Position numbers and translations under genes: made by a program. This document shows, one piece after another, positions 16,985-25,437 of a DNA stretch of 45,850 bases; position 1 is the stretch's first letter; every line of letters starts with the position of its first letter. Location: the NCBI GenBank assembly GCA_013204155.1, contig JABMOK010000164.1:1-45850 (forward strand). The letters run 5' to 3'. Under the pieces are notes generated by a model that made no database searches, was not told where the DNA came from, and saw nothing but the letters and a program-made list of their open reading frames with translations. Source of the DNA: Pseudohongiella sp. (GTDB lineage: Bacteria; Pseudomonadota; Gammaproteobacteria; Pseudomonadales; Pseudohongiellaceae).

Positions 16985-19168
16985 ATGAATTTAACATTCA
17001 AAAACCCCTTCGGAATTCGATCTAAGCTGGTTTTTCTTTCCAGCTTTTTGTTAGTTATTCCCTGGCTCGGCTATCAATATATTTTGGAGATGGAAGACTA
17101 TTTGCGTAGAGGACAGGAGCAAATTGTTCTTGGTACGGCGCAGGCACTGGCTACCGCGCTGAATGAACGCCCCGAGTTGTTTAACGAAGGTAGCTATTCC
17201 CCGACACGACGCAGCGAAGATCTGTATGTTTATCCTATCTTTTCCCCTCTCTCCCATGTTGATGGAGCGCTAGTCGATTGGAATGAGTATCAGCAATATG
17301 AAGTAGAGTACAACGCCAAGAACTATTTGCGTACTCGATTAAATCCCGCCCGTTACTATGATAAAGATGATTCGCTAAGTTTCAGAAATATGGTGGGAGA
17401 GCATAATGGTTACCTGTATGCCTATTTTAAAGTCACCGATGATAAAATTGTCTATCGATCCCGAGATGCTCTCAGCGTTCATCGCAGTGATTTTCTACAG
17501 ATCACCATGCTTTCCAGGGAAGGTAGCGAAATAAATCGCTATGTTATTGCCCCTCATGAGGCTGAATTTATTTATCCGTACAAGGTAAACGAGGACTACT
17601 CAGATCCGGTTTACGAAGAGCGTATCAGCGGTCAATGGTATGAGACTGATGATGGTTACGAAGTGGAGCTGCGAATCCCCATGTTAATGCTGGGGGATAG
17701 GCTGGGATTCGCTATTTTTGATGTAGACGATACCGAGAGTCGAGCGATTAGTACTGTTGTTGCGACCTATAAGTTTGCGGACGCCGAGAGGCTTGGGTCG
17801 TTACAAATACCGACCCCTGAGATCGATAGAATCGTGGCCGGTATGGGTCATAACAACTCGAGAATCCAGGTGGTTGATAGAAGTGGCCGTGTACTGCTAA
17901 CGGTCGGAGATATTCAATCTGCTACAGGGTTGAAGCTTTCCACGCTACGCAATGAAGAACAAATTAATAAATATTGGTTATACATACAAAACAAAATACT
18001 CAACCCTCTTTACTATCGAATACTGACCAAGCCCAGCAATGATTTTATAGATGATCTTTATTCCGGAGTGACGCGAGAGGGAGCTCACATTGATTCGGCT
18101 CTTAAGGGTGATGCCTTCACGCAATTCAGAACGCTTGCGGATACCCAGACGCGGCTGTTGGAAGCGGCACACCCTATCTTGGCTAATGGAGAAGTGATAG
18201 GCGCCGTTGTGGTTGATCAGAACATGAATGGCTTACGCACTTTCAGAAACCAGGCAATGGAAGTGCTATTTAATACTCTATTGGCGGTAATGTTATTAGT
18301 TACGATGGGATTGTTTTTATTTGCGTCTCGTATCTCCACGCGTATTCGCAATCTTAGAAATCAAGCGGAAAATATTATTGATGACACTGGGCGAGTTAGA
18401 AATACAATTGTGGCCTCGCGTAATTCCGATGAAATTGGGGATCTGTCTCGAGGATTTTCTAGTATCGTAGAACGATTAACGCAATATACAAGTTATCTGG
18501 AGAATATGTCTTCCCGGCTATCTCATGAGCTTAGAACGCCAGTGACAGTGGTTAGATCCTCATTAGAAAATCTTGGGTTGACAGAAACAAACGAAGAGTC
18601 AGCTGTCTACATCCAGCGGGCGGAGGAGGGAATAAGCCGGTTAAACCTTATTCTCACCAATATGAGTGAAGCGCCTCGGCTTGAGCAAATGCTTCAGACC
18701 TCCGAAAAGGAAAAAATCGATTTAAGTAAAGTAATTCCCGGCTGTGTTGAAGGTTATAAGTTGGCCTATCCGGATTCGAATTTCGACCTGGATATTCTGC
18801 AGAACCCGATTTTTGTCGATGGAGTTCCGGAATATATCGCTCAACTACTTGATAAGTTGATTGCAAACGCTGTCGAATTTTCTTACCCGGACCAGGCAAT
18901 CACGATTTTCTGCCGGGCGCTGCGTGATCACGTCGTTATCAAGATTTCCAATGAGGGGCCCTATTTACCGGAAGAAATGAAAGACAGGTTATTTGAATCC
19001 ATGATCTCGGTAAGGCCGCAGGAAAAGCAGAAACAACCGCACCTCGGCATGGGCCTGCATATCGCTCGACTAATAGCAGAATTCCATGGTGGTCAGATTC
19101 GGGCAGAAAACAGAATGGACCGAGAGGGAGTTGTCATCACGGTTATTATCCCGCTTTTTTATCGGTAG
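16985..19168 (+). CDS. pdsS: Sensor histidine kinase of a dedicated sortase system, with CBM9-like sensor
   Basis: The 727 residues contain an N-terminal membrane segment (about 12-32), a large periplasmic region, a second membrane segment (about 425-447), HAMP, a dimerisation domain with His514 in SHELRTP, and a HATPase domain with the N box LDKLIANAVEFS and G box HLGMGLHIA. The catalytic parts look intact. The start RSKLVFLSSFLLVIPWLGYQ and LGTAQALATALNERPELF match the dedicated-sortase kinase family. Residues of about 90-250 (GYLYAYFKVTDD, YEVELRIPMLML) look like a CBM9-type beta-sandwich, suggesting a sugar-like ligand. The gene directly follows pdsR; its stop lies inside a 15-bp array. 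Confidence 0.85.
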   Translation: MNLTFKNPFGIRSKLVFLSSFLLVIPWLGYQYILEMEDYLRRGQEQIVLGTAQALATALNERPELFNEGSYSPTRRSEDLYVYPIFSPLSHVDGALVDWNEYQQYEVEYNAKNYLRTRLNPARYYDKDDSLSFRNMVGEHNGYLYAYFKVTDDKIVYRSRDALSVHRSDFLQITMLSREGSEINRYVIAPHEAEFIYPYKVNEDYSDPVYEERISGQWYETDDGYEVELRIPMLMLGDRLGFAIFDVDDTESRAISTVVATYKFADAERLGSLQIPTPEIDRIVAGMGHNNSRIQVVDRSGRVLLTVGDIQSATGLKLSTLRNEEQINKYWLYIQNKILNPLYYRILTKPSNDFIDDLYSGVTREGAHIDSALKGDAFTQFRTLADTQTRLLEAAHPILANGEVIGAVVVDQNMNGLRTFRNQAMEVLFNTLLAVMLLVTMGLFLFASRISTRIRNLRNQAENIIDDTGRVRNTIVASRNSDEIGDLSRGFSSIVERLTQYTSYLENMSSRLSHELRTPVTVVRSSLENLGLTETNEESAVYIQRAEEGISRLNLILTNMSEAPRLEQMLQTSEKEKIDLSKVIPGCVEGYKLAYPDSNFDLDILQNPIFVDGVPEYIAQLLDKLIANAVEFSYPDQAITIFCRALRDHVVIKISNEGPYLPEEMKDRLFESMISVRPQEKQKQPHLGMGLHIARLIAEFHGGQIRAENRMDREGVVITVIIPLFYR

Positions 19169-19210
19169 TTGACGCGGTGTTAGTTGACGCGGTGTTAGTT
19201 GGCGCGGCGT
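19166..19210. repeat. 15-bp tandem array starting at the pdsS stop codon
   Basis: The unit TAGTTGACGCGGTGT occurs at 19166-19180 and 19181-19195 exactly, and at 19196-19210 with two changes. The first three bases are the TAG stop of pdsS. The array fills the gap to the convergent DUF2889 gene. Confidence 0.95.
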
Positions 19211-19249
19211 CGCAGGCATCGACATTCCGCGCAACAGTATCCTTAACGG

Positions 19250-19813
19250 CTAATCCCCGGTATAAAATTTTACCGCATTTTCTTTAACGACCGGCGAATC
19301 GGTTGACCAGGCGTGACAGGTATCAAGTACAATCGGTCGTTTCCCGGTTTCGTCCAATTCAGAATCTGGCCTGTTTTTCTTCTGCCGAAGCAGGGGCCAA
19401 ATTGTTTGCATGGCAACAGTTGCCATCGGGAACAGTAATTCCGTTAAATGCGTGCAGCCTTGCACTCCGCCGACTTTCATTCGTATGGCCTTGCGCCATC
19501 CAGGCCCCATTCGTATTCCCACCAGCTTCTTGTAAACCGGGGTGATATCTGGGCACATCTTAAAGGGGCTATTGTCTGTTACTGTGACCACGTCACGAAT
19601 AATAAAACCATCATCAATAGTAACGCGTAATAACATTTCGTGTAGCGGCTCGCCAATTTTTACTTCACCACGCCAGTTGTTGTTGAACTGGTAGGTTTTG
19701 GTATCGGTCATGTGGGCCTCTATGTCCCACATTCCGTCTTCGCGCTGATAGCCGCGATAGTCAATAGTCCGTGTGTGAACATGATTTCTGGGAGCAGGAT
19801 CGGGCAACGGCAT
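19250..19813 (-). CDS. DUF2889 family protein
   Basis: The 187-residue soluble protein fits DUF2889: RTIDYRGYQREDGMWDIEAHMTDTK near the start, VTIDDGFIIRDV in the middle, and GVQGCTHLTELLFPMATVAMQT toward the end. The conserved GCTHL with Cys and His suggests a metal or active site, but no activity is known. In other gammaproteobacteria a gene of this kind lies next to nudF and parE, which holds here, so this gene marks the edge of the conserved backbone after the sortase-system locus. Confidence 0.88.
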   Translation of the reverse strand: MPLPDPAPRNHVHTRTIDYRGYQREDGMWDIEAHMTDTKTYQFNNNWRGEVKIGEPLHEMLLRVTIDDGFIIRDVVTVTDNSPFKMCPDITPVYKKLVGIRMGPGWRKAIRMKVGGVQGCTHLTELLFPMATVAMQTIWPLLRQKKNRPDSELDETGKRPIVLDTCHAWSTDSPVVKENAVKFYTGD

Positions 19814-20004
19814 AACAACACCTTGTTCGCAATTTATTGGGATTTAGATTGGTGAAGAACATCGTAGACGGGAGAGTTAATAGGTTTCGCAGCTGCTACT
19901 GGGCGCTTCACAAAGGCTGGATTATAACTCAAGTCGCCAAATTTGTGTGTCCTGCAAGGGCAGATGAGGCATAATGTTCGAAGAAAACTCAGGGAGTAAA
20001 CAAA

Positions 20005-20283
20005 ATGACTACAGCCAGTGCCCGCCATATCCTGGTGGATAGCGAAGAAGAGTGCATCGCACTTAAAGAACGAATTGAAGAAGGCGAAGACTTCGCCGAC
20101 CTGGCCCGGGAACATTCCAATTGCCCTTCGAAGGCGCAGGGCGGAGATTTGGGTCAATTTTCTCCGGGGATGATGGTCAAGGAATTTGATGAAGTTGTTT
20201 TTAGCGCCGAGGTGAATACCTTGCAAGGTCCGGTGAAAACACAATTTGGCTATCACTTGCTGGAAGTAACAAGCCGCGATTGA
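20005..20283 (+). CDS. ppiC: Parvulin-type peptidyl-prolyl isomerase PpiC
   Basis: This is a single 92-residue parvulin domain without signal peptide, so it should catalyse cis-trans proline isomerisation in the cytoplasm, like E. coli PpiC. The parvulin landmarks are SARHILV at the start, FADLAREHSNCPSKAQGGDLGQF in the middle, and VKTQFGYHLLEV at the end, including the two active-site His positions. Length equals that of PpiC (93). AGGGAG precedes the ATG. An open frame on the opposite strand covers the same DNA but looks like no protein family. Confidence 0.95.
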   Translation: MTTASARHILVDSEEECIALKERIEEGEDFADLAREHSNCPSKAQGGDLGQFSPGMMVKEFDEVVFSAEVNTLQGPVKTQFGYHLLEVTSRD

Positions 20284-20373
20284 TTGGCGCCTCGGAGAGT
20301 CCATTACCTCTGAGAGAGCTATCGAATTTTAAACGTGTGCAGAAGTTCTGAAGAACTAGCGGAACACGACTGA

Positions 20374-20994
20374 ATGAGCAGATTGCAATCGAATTTCAGT
20401 AACCAGGACGTAGAAATCTTGTCACGGGAAGAATGCCACGCTGGCTTTCTGCGAGTGGAGCGCTTGATGCTTCGGCATCGTCTTCATGCGGGTGATTGGA
20501 GCGAAATTCTACAGCGGGAATTACTGCTAAAAGCGCCGGCGGTAGGAATATTACTTTACGATCCGGTCCGTGACGAGGTGCTTCTGATCCGCCAATTCAG
20601 AGTCGGGATGCTAGATGAGCAGTCTAATCCCTGGTCCCTGGAACTGGTCGCGGGAATGGTTGCAGAAGGCGAGCAATTGCAAGAAGTCGCCATTCGCGAG
20701 GCAGAAGAGGAATCTAACACTACACCAACAGATCTCATACAGATCTGCGATTACTATAATAGCCCGGGCGGCAGCAACGAAAAAATCACCCTGTACTGCG
20801 GGCGTATTGATAGCGAAAATGCGGGGGGTTTTTTTGGATTGGTCGAGGAGCACGAAGATATAGAGGCGGTGGTTCTAAGCTACGACGAAGTGTTGCTGGC
20901 CGCAGAATCCGGAAAAATCAACAATGCCATGACTATTATTGCCGTGCAATGGCTGCAATTACATAAGCGAAGACTGTTGAATGACTGGCGCTAA
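20374..20994 (+). CDS. nudF: ADP-ribose pyrophosphatase (Nudix)
   Basis: NudF splits ADP-ribose into AMP and ribose 5-phosphate. The Nudix box begins at Gly94 (GMVAEGEQLQEVAIREAEEE): Glu100, Arg108, Glu109, Glu112 and Glu113 are in register. The Gly that normally follows (GX5EX7REUXEEXGU) is Asn115, a small deviation that should not remove metal binding. The upstream strand QREL-LLKAPAVGILLYDP and RQFRVGM match NudF, and Pro-Gly-Gly-Ser follows as usual. Length of 206 residues is normal. It starts the conserved nudF-DUF1249-cpdA-yqiA-parE order. Confidence 0.95.
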   Translation: MSRLQSNFSNQDVEILSREECHAGFLRVERLMLRHRLHAGDWSEILQRELLLKAPAVGILLYDPVRDEVLLIRQFRVGMLDEQSNPWSLELVAGMVAEGEQLQEVAIREAEEESNTTPTDLIQICDYYNSPGGSNEKITLYCGRIDSENAGGFFGLVEEHEDIEAVVLSYDEVLLAAESGKINNAMTIIAVQWLQLHKRRLLNDWR

Positions 20995-21230
20995 ACTCTG
21001 CCGTCATTGCAGAGGATTAACGGCTATTTAGTGCAGAGTTTTGCTTTCGTTGGTTTGTTGCTCTAAGCTTTATCGCTAGGCTGGCAATACTGCGGTAAAT
21101 CGTTACAATTGAAGCTGGCAGCTTGGATATAGCAGGCGATGTCCGCGCAAGAATTACATAAGCGGCATTACGCAGGACCGATTCTCGGTCAAAGGCAAGT
21201 TGGAAACTACAAATTTAGACGATAGAACTA

Positions 21231-21800
21231 ATGTCAAAAAGAAATTACCACATAGATTTAATTCGGCAGATGGCAGAATGTGATGCCAATTATATTCGCC
21301 TTCTCAAACTAGTTCCTCAGTTACAAGCCTATCGCAATAGATCATTTGCCGAAATTGCCCTGCTTGAAAAGTCCATTCACGATAGAGTGCTAATCCAGCA
21401 GATTCAGAATAGTGCAGAGCCTGAAAAGCTTCTCGAAGGGCTTAGTGTAGAATTTTGTATTGCCAATCAGAATTCTGACGGTGAGAAGGTCACTGTCGAA
21501 ATAGTAATTGTAGAGGCATTCAAATACACGACTACTTTAAAAATCACACAAAAACCTGTACTCAGGCAATGGATGACAAATCCTTCTATGTTGGTTAGAA
21601 CTTATCACGATGCCAGTACGGCAGAGGTAGTTTCTTATCAGGGGCACAAAAATTTTAAGCCCAGATATTCTTCACCGAATCCCAAAATGTATCATTCAGA
21701 TGAGAAGATGCAGGTAAACAGATTCCTGGGAGAATGGTTAACGCATAGTTTGAAAGTAGGCAGAAGCAATAAAACGGCAGAGAAAATACTTAATACATAA
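21231..21800 (+). CDS. DUF1249 family protein (YqiB-like)
   Basis: This is recognised as the DUF1249 (YqiB) protein from its place between nudF and cpdA and from CDANYIRLLKL near the start, the MLVRTYHDASTAEV segment and KMQVNRFLGEWL near the end. It has no signal peptide or membrane segment. At 189 residues it is longer than the roughly 140 of E. coli; the surplus lies in an insert of about residues 45-75 and a basic tail. Function is unknown; co-location with cpdA is conserved. The start ATG has no strong ribosome binding site. Confidence 0.88.
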   Translation: MSKRNYHIDLIRQMAECDANYIRLLKLVPQLQAYRNRSFAEIALLEKSIHDRVLIQQIQNSAEPEKLLEGLSVEFCIANQNSDGEKVTVEIVIVEAFKYTTTLKITQKPVLRQWMTNPSMLVRTYHDASTAEVVSYQGHKNFKPRYSSPNPKMYHSDEKMQVNRFLGEWLTHSLKVGRSNKTAEKILNT

Positions 21801-21819
21801 CAAAATACCTACGGCAGTA

Positions 21820-22638
21820 ATGACCATACTGACTACACAGAATCCAATCAACATCATTCAGATTACTGATACTCATCTTTATGCTGATCCTGCTGGCACC
21901 TTATTGAAAATGACCACCAGCAAGAGTTTAAGTCACGTCATTGATTTGATAAGAGCAGAAGAAACTGGTATTGATTTGCTTCTCGCAACCGGAGATCTTG
22001 CTCAAGATGCATCGGATGCCGCGTATAATAATTTTTTGGTAGCAACCTCTCAGTTCGATGCCCCTCTTCGCTGGATTCCCGGCAATCATGATGATTCGGC
22101 CGTTATGGATCGAGTTGCTGAGGGGACTGACTTGGGAGAGAAAACTGTAAAAATCAATAATTGGCTTATTGTAATGCTTGATTCAACCATTCCCGGTCAA
22201 TCTTATGGAAATCTGTCGACTTCTGAGTTGGCATTTTTGCAAGCCCGCCTTCAACATGCCGAAGAAGACAATTCAATCGATCATTGCCTGATCGGCCTGC
22301 ACCACAATCCCGTTCCTGCGAGCGCTGCCTGGATGAAGGATGTAGGCTTGCAGAATGGGGCGGAGTTTTTTGCAGCGGTGAAAACGTTTTCCAAATTGAA
22401 ATGTGTTCTGTACGGGCATATTCATCATGAGCTGGACTTCAAGCATCAGGGAATTCGATGTCTGTGCTCTCCGTCTACCTGTATTCAATTTAAGCCCAAT
22501 GTCAGCAATTTTACTCTGGATAGGGTAAATCCCGGCTATCGATATCTGAGGTTGTTGGACGATGGGCATATAGAGTCGGCAATAGTGCGAGTATCGGGTG
22601 ACGTATTTGAAGCAGACTATAGTAGCTCGGGTTACTAG
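21820..22638 (+). CDS. cpdA: 3',5'-cyclic-AMP phosphodiesterase
   Basis: CpdA hydrolyses cAMP to AMP and so lowers Crp signalling. All metallophosphatase motifs are present in order: DTHLYAD, ATGDLAQD, PGNHDD, GLHHNP and YGHIHHELD. These give the Asp, His, Asn and His ligands for the two-metal centre. Length of 272 residues is usual. It begins 19 bases after the DUF1249 stop and is followed by yqiA, as in E. coli. Confidence 0.96.
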   Translation: MTILTTQNPINIIQITDTHLYADPAGTLLKMTTSKSLSHVIDLIRAEETGIDLLLATGDLAQDASDAAYNNFLVATSQFDAPLRWIPGNHDDSAVMDRVAEGTDLGEKTVKINNWLIVMLDSTIPGQSYGNLSTSELAFLQARLQHAEEDNSIDHCLIGLHHNPVPASAAWMKDVGLQNGAEFFAAVKTFSKLKCVLYGHIHHELDFKHQGIRCLCSPSTCIQFKPNVSNFTLDRVNPGYRYLRLLDDGHIESAIVRVSGDVFEADYSSSGY

Positions 22639-22727
22639 CGCAGTGTCCTGTTTAAAGTGTCATCTATTCTGGGCGCTACACGAGTGAGACACTACACCAG
22701 CGAGTAAAGCAGAGGCTCCCCAGATAA

Positions 22728-23330
22728 ATGTCAGCTGATCCATTTGTGCTCTATCTGCACGGATTTCTTAGTTCTCCCGAATCGAAGAAGGCCCAGCAAA
22801 CCATCGCCTATTGTGAAGAAATTGGCCTGCAACAAAGTATAGCGGTACCACAAATGCGCAATGGTCCTGCCGCTACAATCCGGGAACTCCGCGTGCTAAT
22901 CGAGGAGCATCAGCAAGATCAAATAGTCTTGATTGGCAGTTCACTTGGAGGCTACTACGCCACCTATTTGTCTGAAGAATACGGGATCCCTGCTGTGCTT
23001 ATCAATCCAGCCGTGAGACCCTATGAGTTATGGGAAACCCATCTCGGCGAGCACCGGAACTACTACTCTAATGAGATTCACATTGTCAGCAGAGAAGATA
23101 TCGAAGAGTTGAAGGACTTGGAGATTTCACCGCTAAAGAATCCTGCAAATTTTATGCTGTTTGTACAAACAGGTGATGAAACTTTGGATTATCGCCAGGC
23201 CCTGGAAAAATTCTCCAGCTCGTCCCGTGTCGTTCGAGAGAACGGTAACCACAGTTATGAAAATTTCAAGCTCGAATTACCTGCGATCTTTGATTTTTTG
23301 CTTTCAAGAATTACTCAGGGCGGGGGATGA
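22728..23330 (+). CDS. yqiA: YqiA-type esterase (alpha/beta hydrolase)
   Basis: This is a small alpha/beta hydrolase: LYLHGFLSSPESKKA forms the oxyanion region, GSSLGGYYA carries the nucleophile Ser, VQTGDETLDY the acid and NGNHSYENF the His. The complete triad suggests an active short-chain or palmitoyl-CoA-type esterase as reported for YqiA. The 200 residues lack a signal peptide. It lies directly before parE in the conserved order. An ATG is placed at 22728. Confidence 0.93.
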   Translation: MSADPFVLYLHGFLSSPESKKAQQTIAYCEEIGLQQSIAVPQMRNGPAATIRELRVLIEEHQQDQIVLIGSSLGGYYATYLSEEYGIPAVLINPAVRPYELWETHLGEHRNYYSNEIHIVSREDIEELKDLEISPLKNPANFMLFVQTGDETLDYRQALEKFSSSSRVVRENGNHSYENFKLELPAIFDFLLSRITQGGG

Positions 23331-23344
23331 CTAATTAGCCGAAA

Positions 23345-23373
23345 TTAGTCACAGATTCCTCTGTTTGTACGAT
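23345..23373 (+). promoter_or_regulatory. Possible sigma-70 promoter for parE
   Basis: TTAGTC (23345-23350) and TACGAT (23368-23373) are 17 bases apart and lie about 70 bases before the parE ATG. Each box differs from the consensus by two bases. This is a pattern match only. Confidence 0.33.
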
Positions 23374-23443
23374 AAAATACTGGGGCAGAGGAGCCCTAAT
23401 CAACTGCAGCGACTTACAGCGCTTTCCGCACAGAGAAAATTTA

Positions 23444-25366
23444 ATGAGCAATACCTACAACGCCGATGCGATTGAAGTACTTACCGGATTGGATCCAGTA
23501 AGGAAAAGGCCCGGCATGTACACGGATACTACCCGGCCGAATCACCTGGTGCAGGAGGTGATAGACAATAGCGTTGATGAGGCATTGGCCGGTTTCGCCC
23601 GGCACCTGATCCTCACGCTGAATAAGGATGGATCAGTCGAAGTTACCGATGATGGGCGTGGAATGCCGGTCGACAAGCACAAGGGTGAGAAAGTAAGTGG
23701 CGTCGAACTAATACTTACCCGCTTACACGCGGGGGGTAAATTTTCCAATAAGAATTACCAGTATTCCGGCGGCTTGCACGGCGTGGGCGTATCCGTGGTT
23801 AACGCCCTGTCAAAAACTCTCGAAGTCACTGTCAGGCGCGATGGCAAGGTCTACGCGATGTCCTTCAAGGGCGGAGAAAAAGCCTCTGAGTTAAAGCAGA
23901 TTGACACGGTGGGCAAACGAAACACAGGCACTACGGTCAAGTTCGTCCCCGACGAGAAGTATTTCGATTCGCCGAAGATATCCATACTTAAGTTGAAACA
24001 TGTGCTTCGCGCCAAGGCAGTACTCTGTTCGGGACTCACAGTCAGTTTTATTGATAACACCGTAAGCGTGGAAAATGCACAGAGCGAAGAGTGGTGTTTT
24101 GAAGATGGACTGCTCGACTACTTGCTTCAATCCACCGCTGAATACGAAACTTTGCCACGAGAACCTTTCTTTGGTTCTGTGCAAGGCAATGACGAGGCGG
24201 TAGATTGGGCGGTGCAATGGCTGCCTGAAGGCGGAGAAGTGACGGGCGAAAGCTACGTCAATCTCATTCCTACTCCACTGGGAGGAACTCACGTTAGTGG
24301 TCTGCGTACGGGTTTGTTGGATGCGTTGCGGGAATTTTGTGAGTTTCGCAATTTGCTCCCCAGAGGGTTAAAGCTGACCCCGGATGATGTCTGGGACAAA
24401 TGTTGCTATGTGCTTTCCTCAAAGCTACTCGAACCACAATTTTCGGGTCAAACCAAGGAGCGCTTGTCTTCTCGGCAGTGCGCTGTTTTCGTCGCCGGGG
24501 TGGTTAAAGATTCATTCGGGTTTTGGCTAAATCAGCATAAGGATGAAGCCGAGTTGATCGCAGAGCTTTGTATTAACAATGCGCAGAGTCGTCTCAAAGC
24601 CAGCAAGAAAGTCGCGCGCAAGAAGATCACTTCGGGGCCAGCACTGCCTGGTAAATTGGCTGATTGCTCTACCCAAGACGTCATGTCGGGAGAACTATTC
24701 CTGGTAGAGGGTGATTCGGCAGGAGGGTCGGCGAAACAGGCCAGGGACAGGGAGTTTCAAGCGATACTGCCCCTGCGCGGGAAAATCCTGAATACCTGGG
24801 AAGTGGACTCCAGTGAAATACTCGCCTCCCAAACTGTGCACGATGTTGCTGTTGCACTCGGCGTAGATCCCGGGGTTAATGATATTGAAGGCTTGCGCTA
24901 TGGCAAAATCTGCATCCTCGCCGATGCCGATTCCGACGGTCTGCATATCGCGACCCTGCTTTGTGCGCTATTTCTAAAACACTTTAAACCCCTGGTTGAA
25001 GCGGGCCATATCTATGTTGCTATGCCGCCCCTGTTTCGTATCGATATCGGTAAAGAAGTGTTTTATGCCCTGGATGAAGATGAAAAGAACGGAATTATCG
25101 ATCGAATTGCGGCAGAGAAAAAACCGGGAAAAGTAAACGTGCAGCGTTTCAAGGGCTTGGGAGAGATGAATCCGCTGCAATTGCGCGAGACCACTATGGC
25201 AAGAGATACGCGTCGTCTGGTTCAATTAACCCTCGAAGAAGATTCCCAGGTCAAGAAAAAATCCGCGACATTCGAAATTATGGATCTATTGCTGGCCAAG
25301 GCCAGAGCGTCGGATAGAAGGAATTGGCTGGAAAAGAGCGGAAATCTAGCCGACTTTGCTGAGTAG
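23444..25366 (+). CDS. parE: DNA topoisomerase IV subunit B
   Basis: ParE is the ATPase subunit of topoisomerase IV, which unlinks daughter chromosomes. GHKL ATPase motifs are present (IDNSVDEALAG, DDGRGMPVD, GLHGVGVSVVNAL), then the transducer domain with QTKERLSS, and the TOPRIM domain with LVEGDSAGGSAKQARDR, PLRGKILN and DADSDGLHI. Length of 640 residues matches ParE rather than the longer GyrB. The parC gene follows after 71 bases on the same strand. Confidence 0.98.
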   Translation: MSNTYNADAIEVLTGLDPVRKRPGMYTDTTRPNHLVQEVIDNSVDEALAGFARHLILTLNKDGSVEVTDDGRGMPVDKHKGEKVSGVELILTRLHAGGKFSNKNYQYSGGLHGVGVSVVNALSKTLEVTVRRDGKVYAMSFKGGEKASELKQIDTVGKRNTGTTVKFVPDEKYFDSPKISILKLKHVLRAKAVLCSGLTVSFIDNTVSVENAQSEEWCFEDGLLDYLLQSTAEYETLPREPFFGSVQGNDEAVDWAVQWLPEGGEVTGESYVNLIPTPLGGTHVSGLRTGLLDALREFCEFRNLLPRGLKLTPDDVWDKCCYVLSSKLLEPQFSGQTKERLSSRQCAVFVAGVVKDSFGFWLNQHKDEAELIAELCINNAQSRLKASKKVARKKITSGPALPGKLADCSTQDVMSGELFLVEGDSAGGSAKQARDREFQAILPLRGKILNTWEVDSSEILASQTVHDVAVALGVDPGVNDIEGLRYGKICILADADSDGLHIATLLCALFLKHFKPLVEAGHIYVAMPPLFRIDIGKEVFYALDEDEKNGIIDRIAAEKKPGKVNVQRFKGLGEMNPLQLRETTMARDTRRLVQLTLEEDSQVKKKSATFEIMDLLLAKARASDRRNWLEKSGNLADFAE

Positions 25367-25437
25367 CCAGACTGGCTCGGGAACAAGAGTCCAGATACAG
25401 AAACGAATAAGCGGGCATTGCGAGAATTGAGAAGAGA

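Noticed and set aside
19834-20304. 156-codon open frame on the minus strand over ppiC
   Set aside because: It is opposite to a clear parvulin gene and its protein resembles no family; the strongly conserved ppiC frame explains the DNA.
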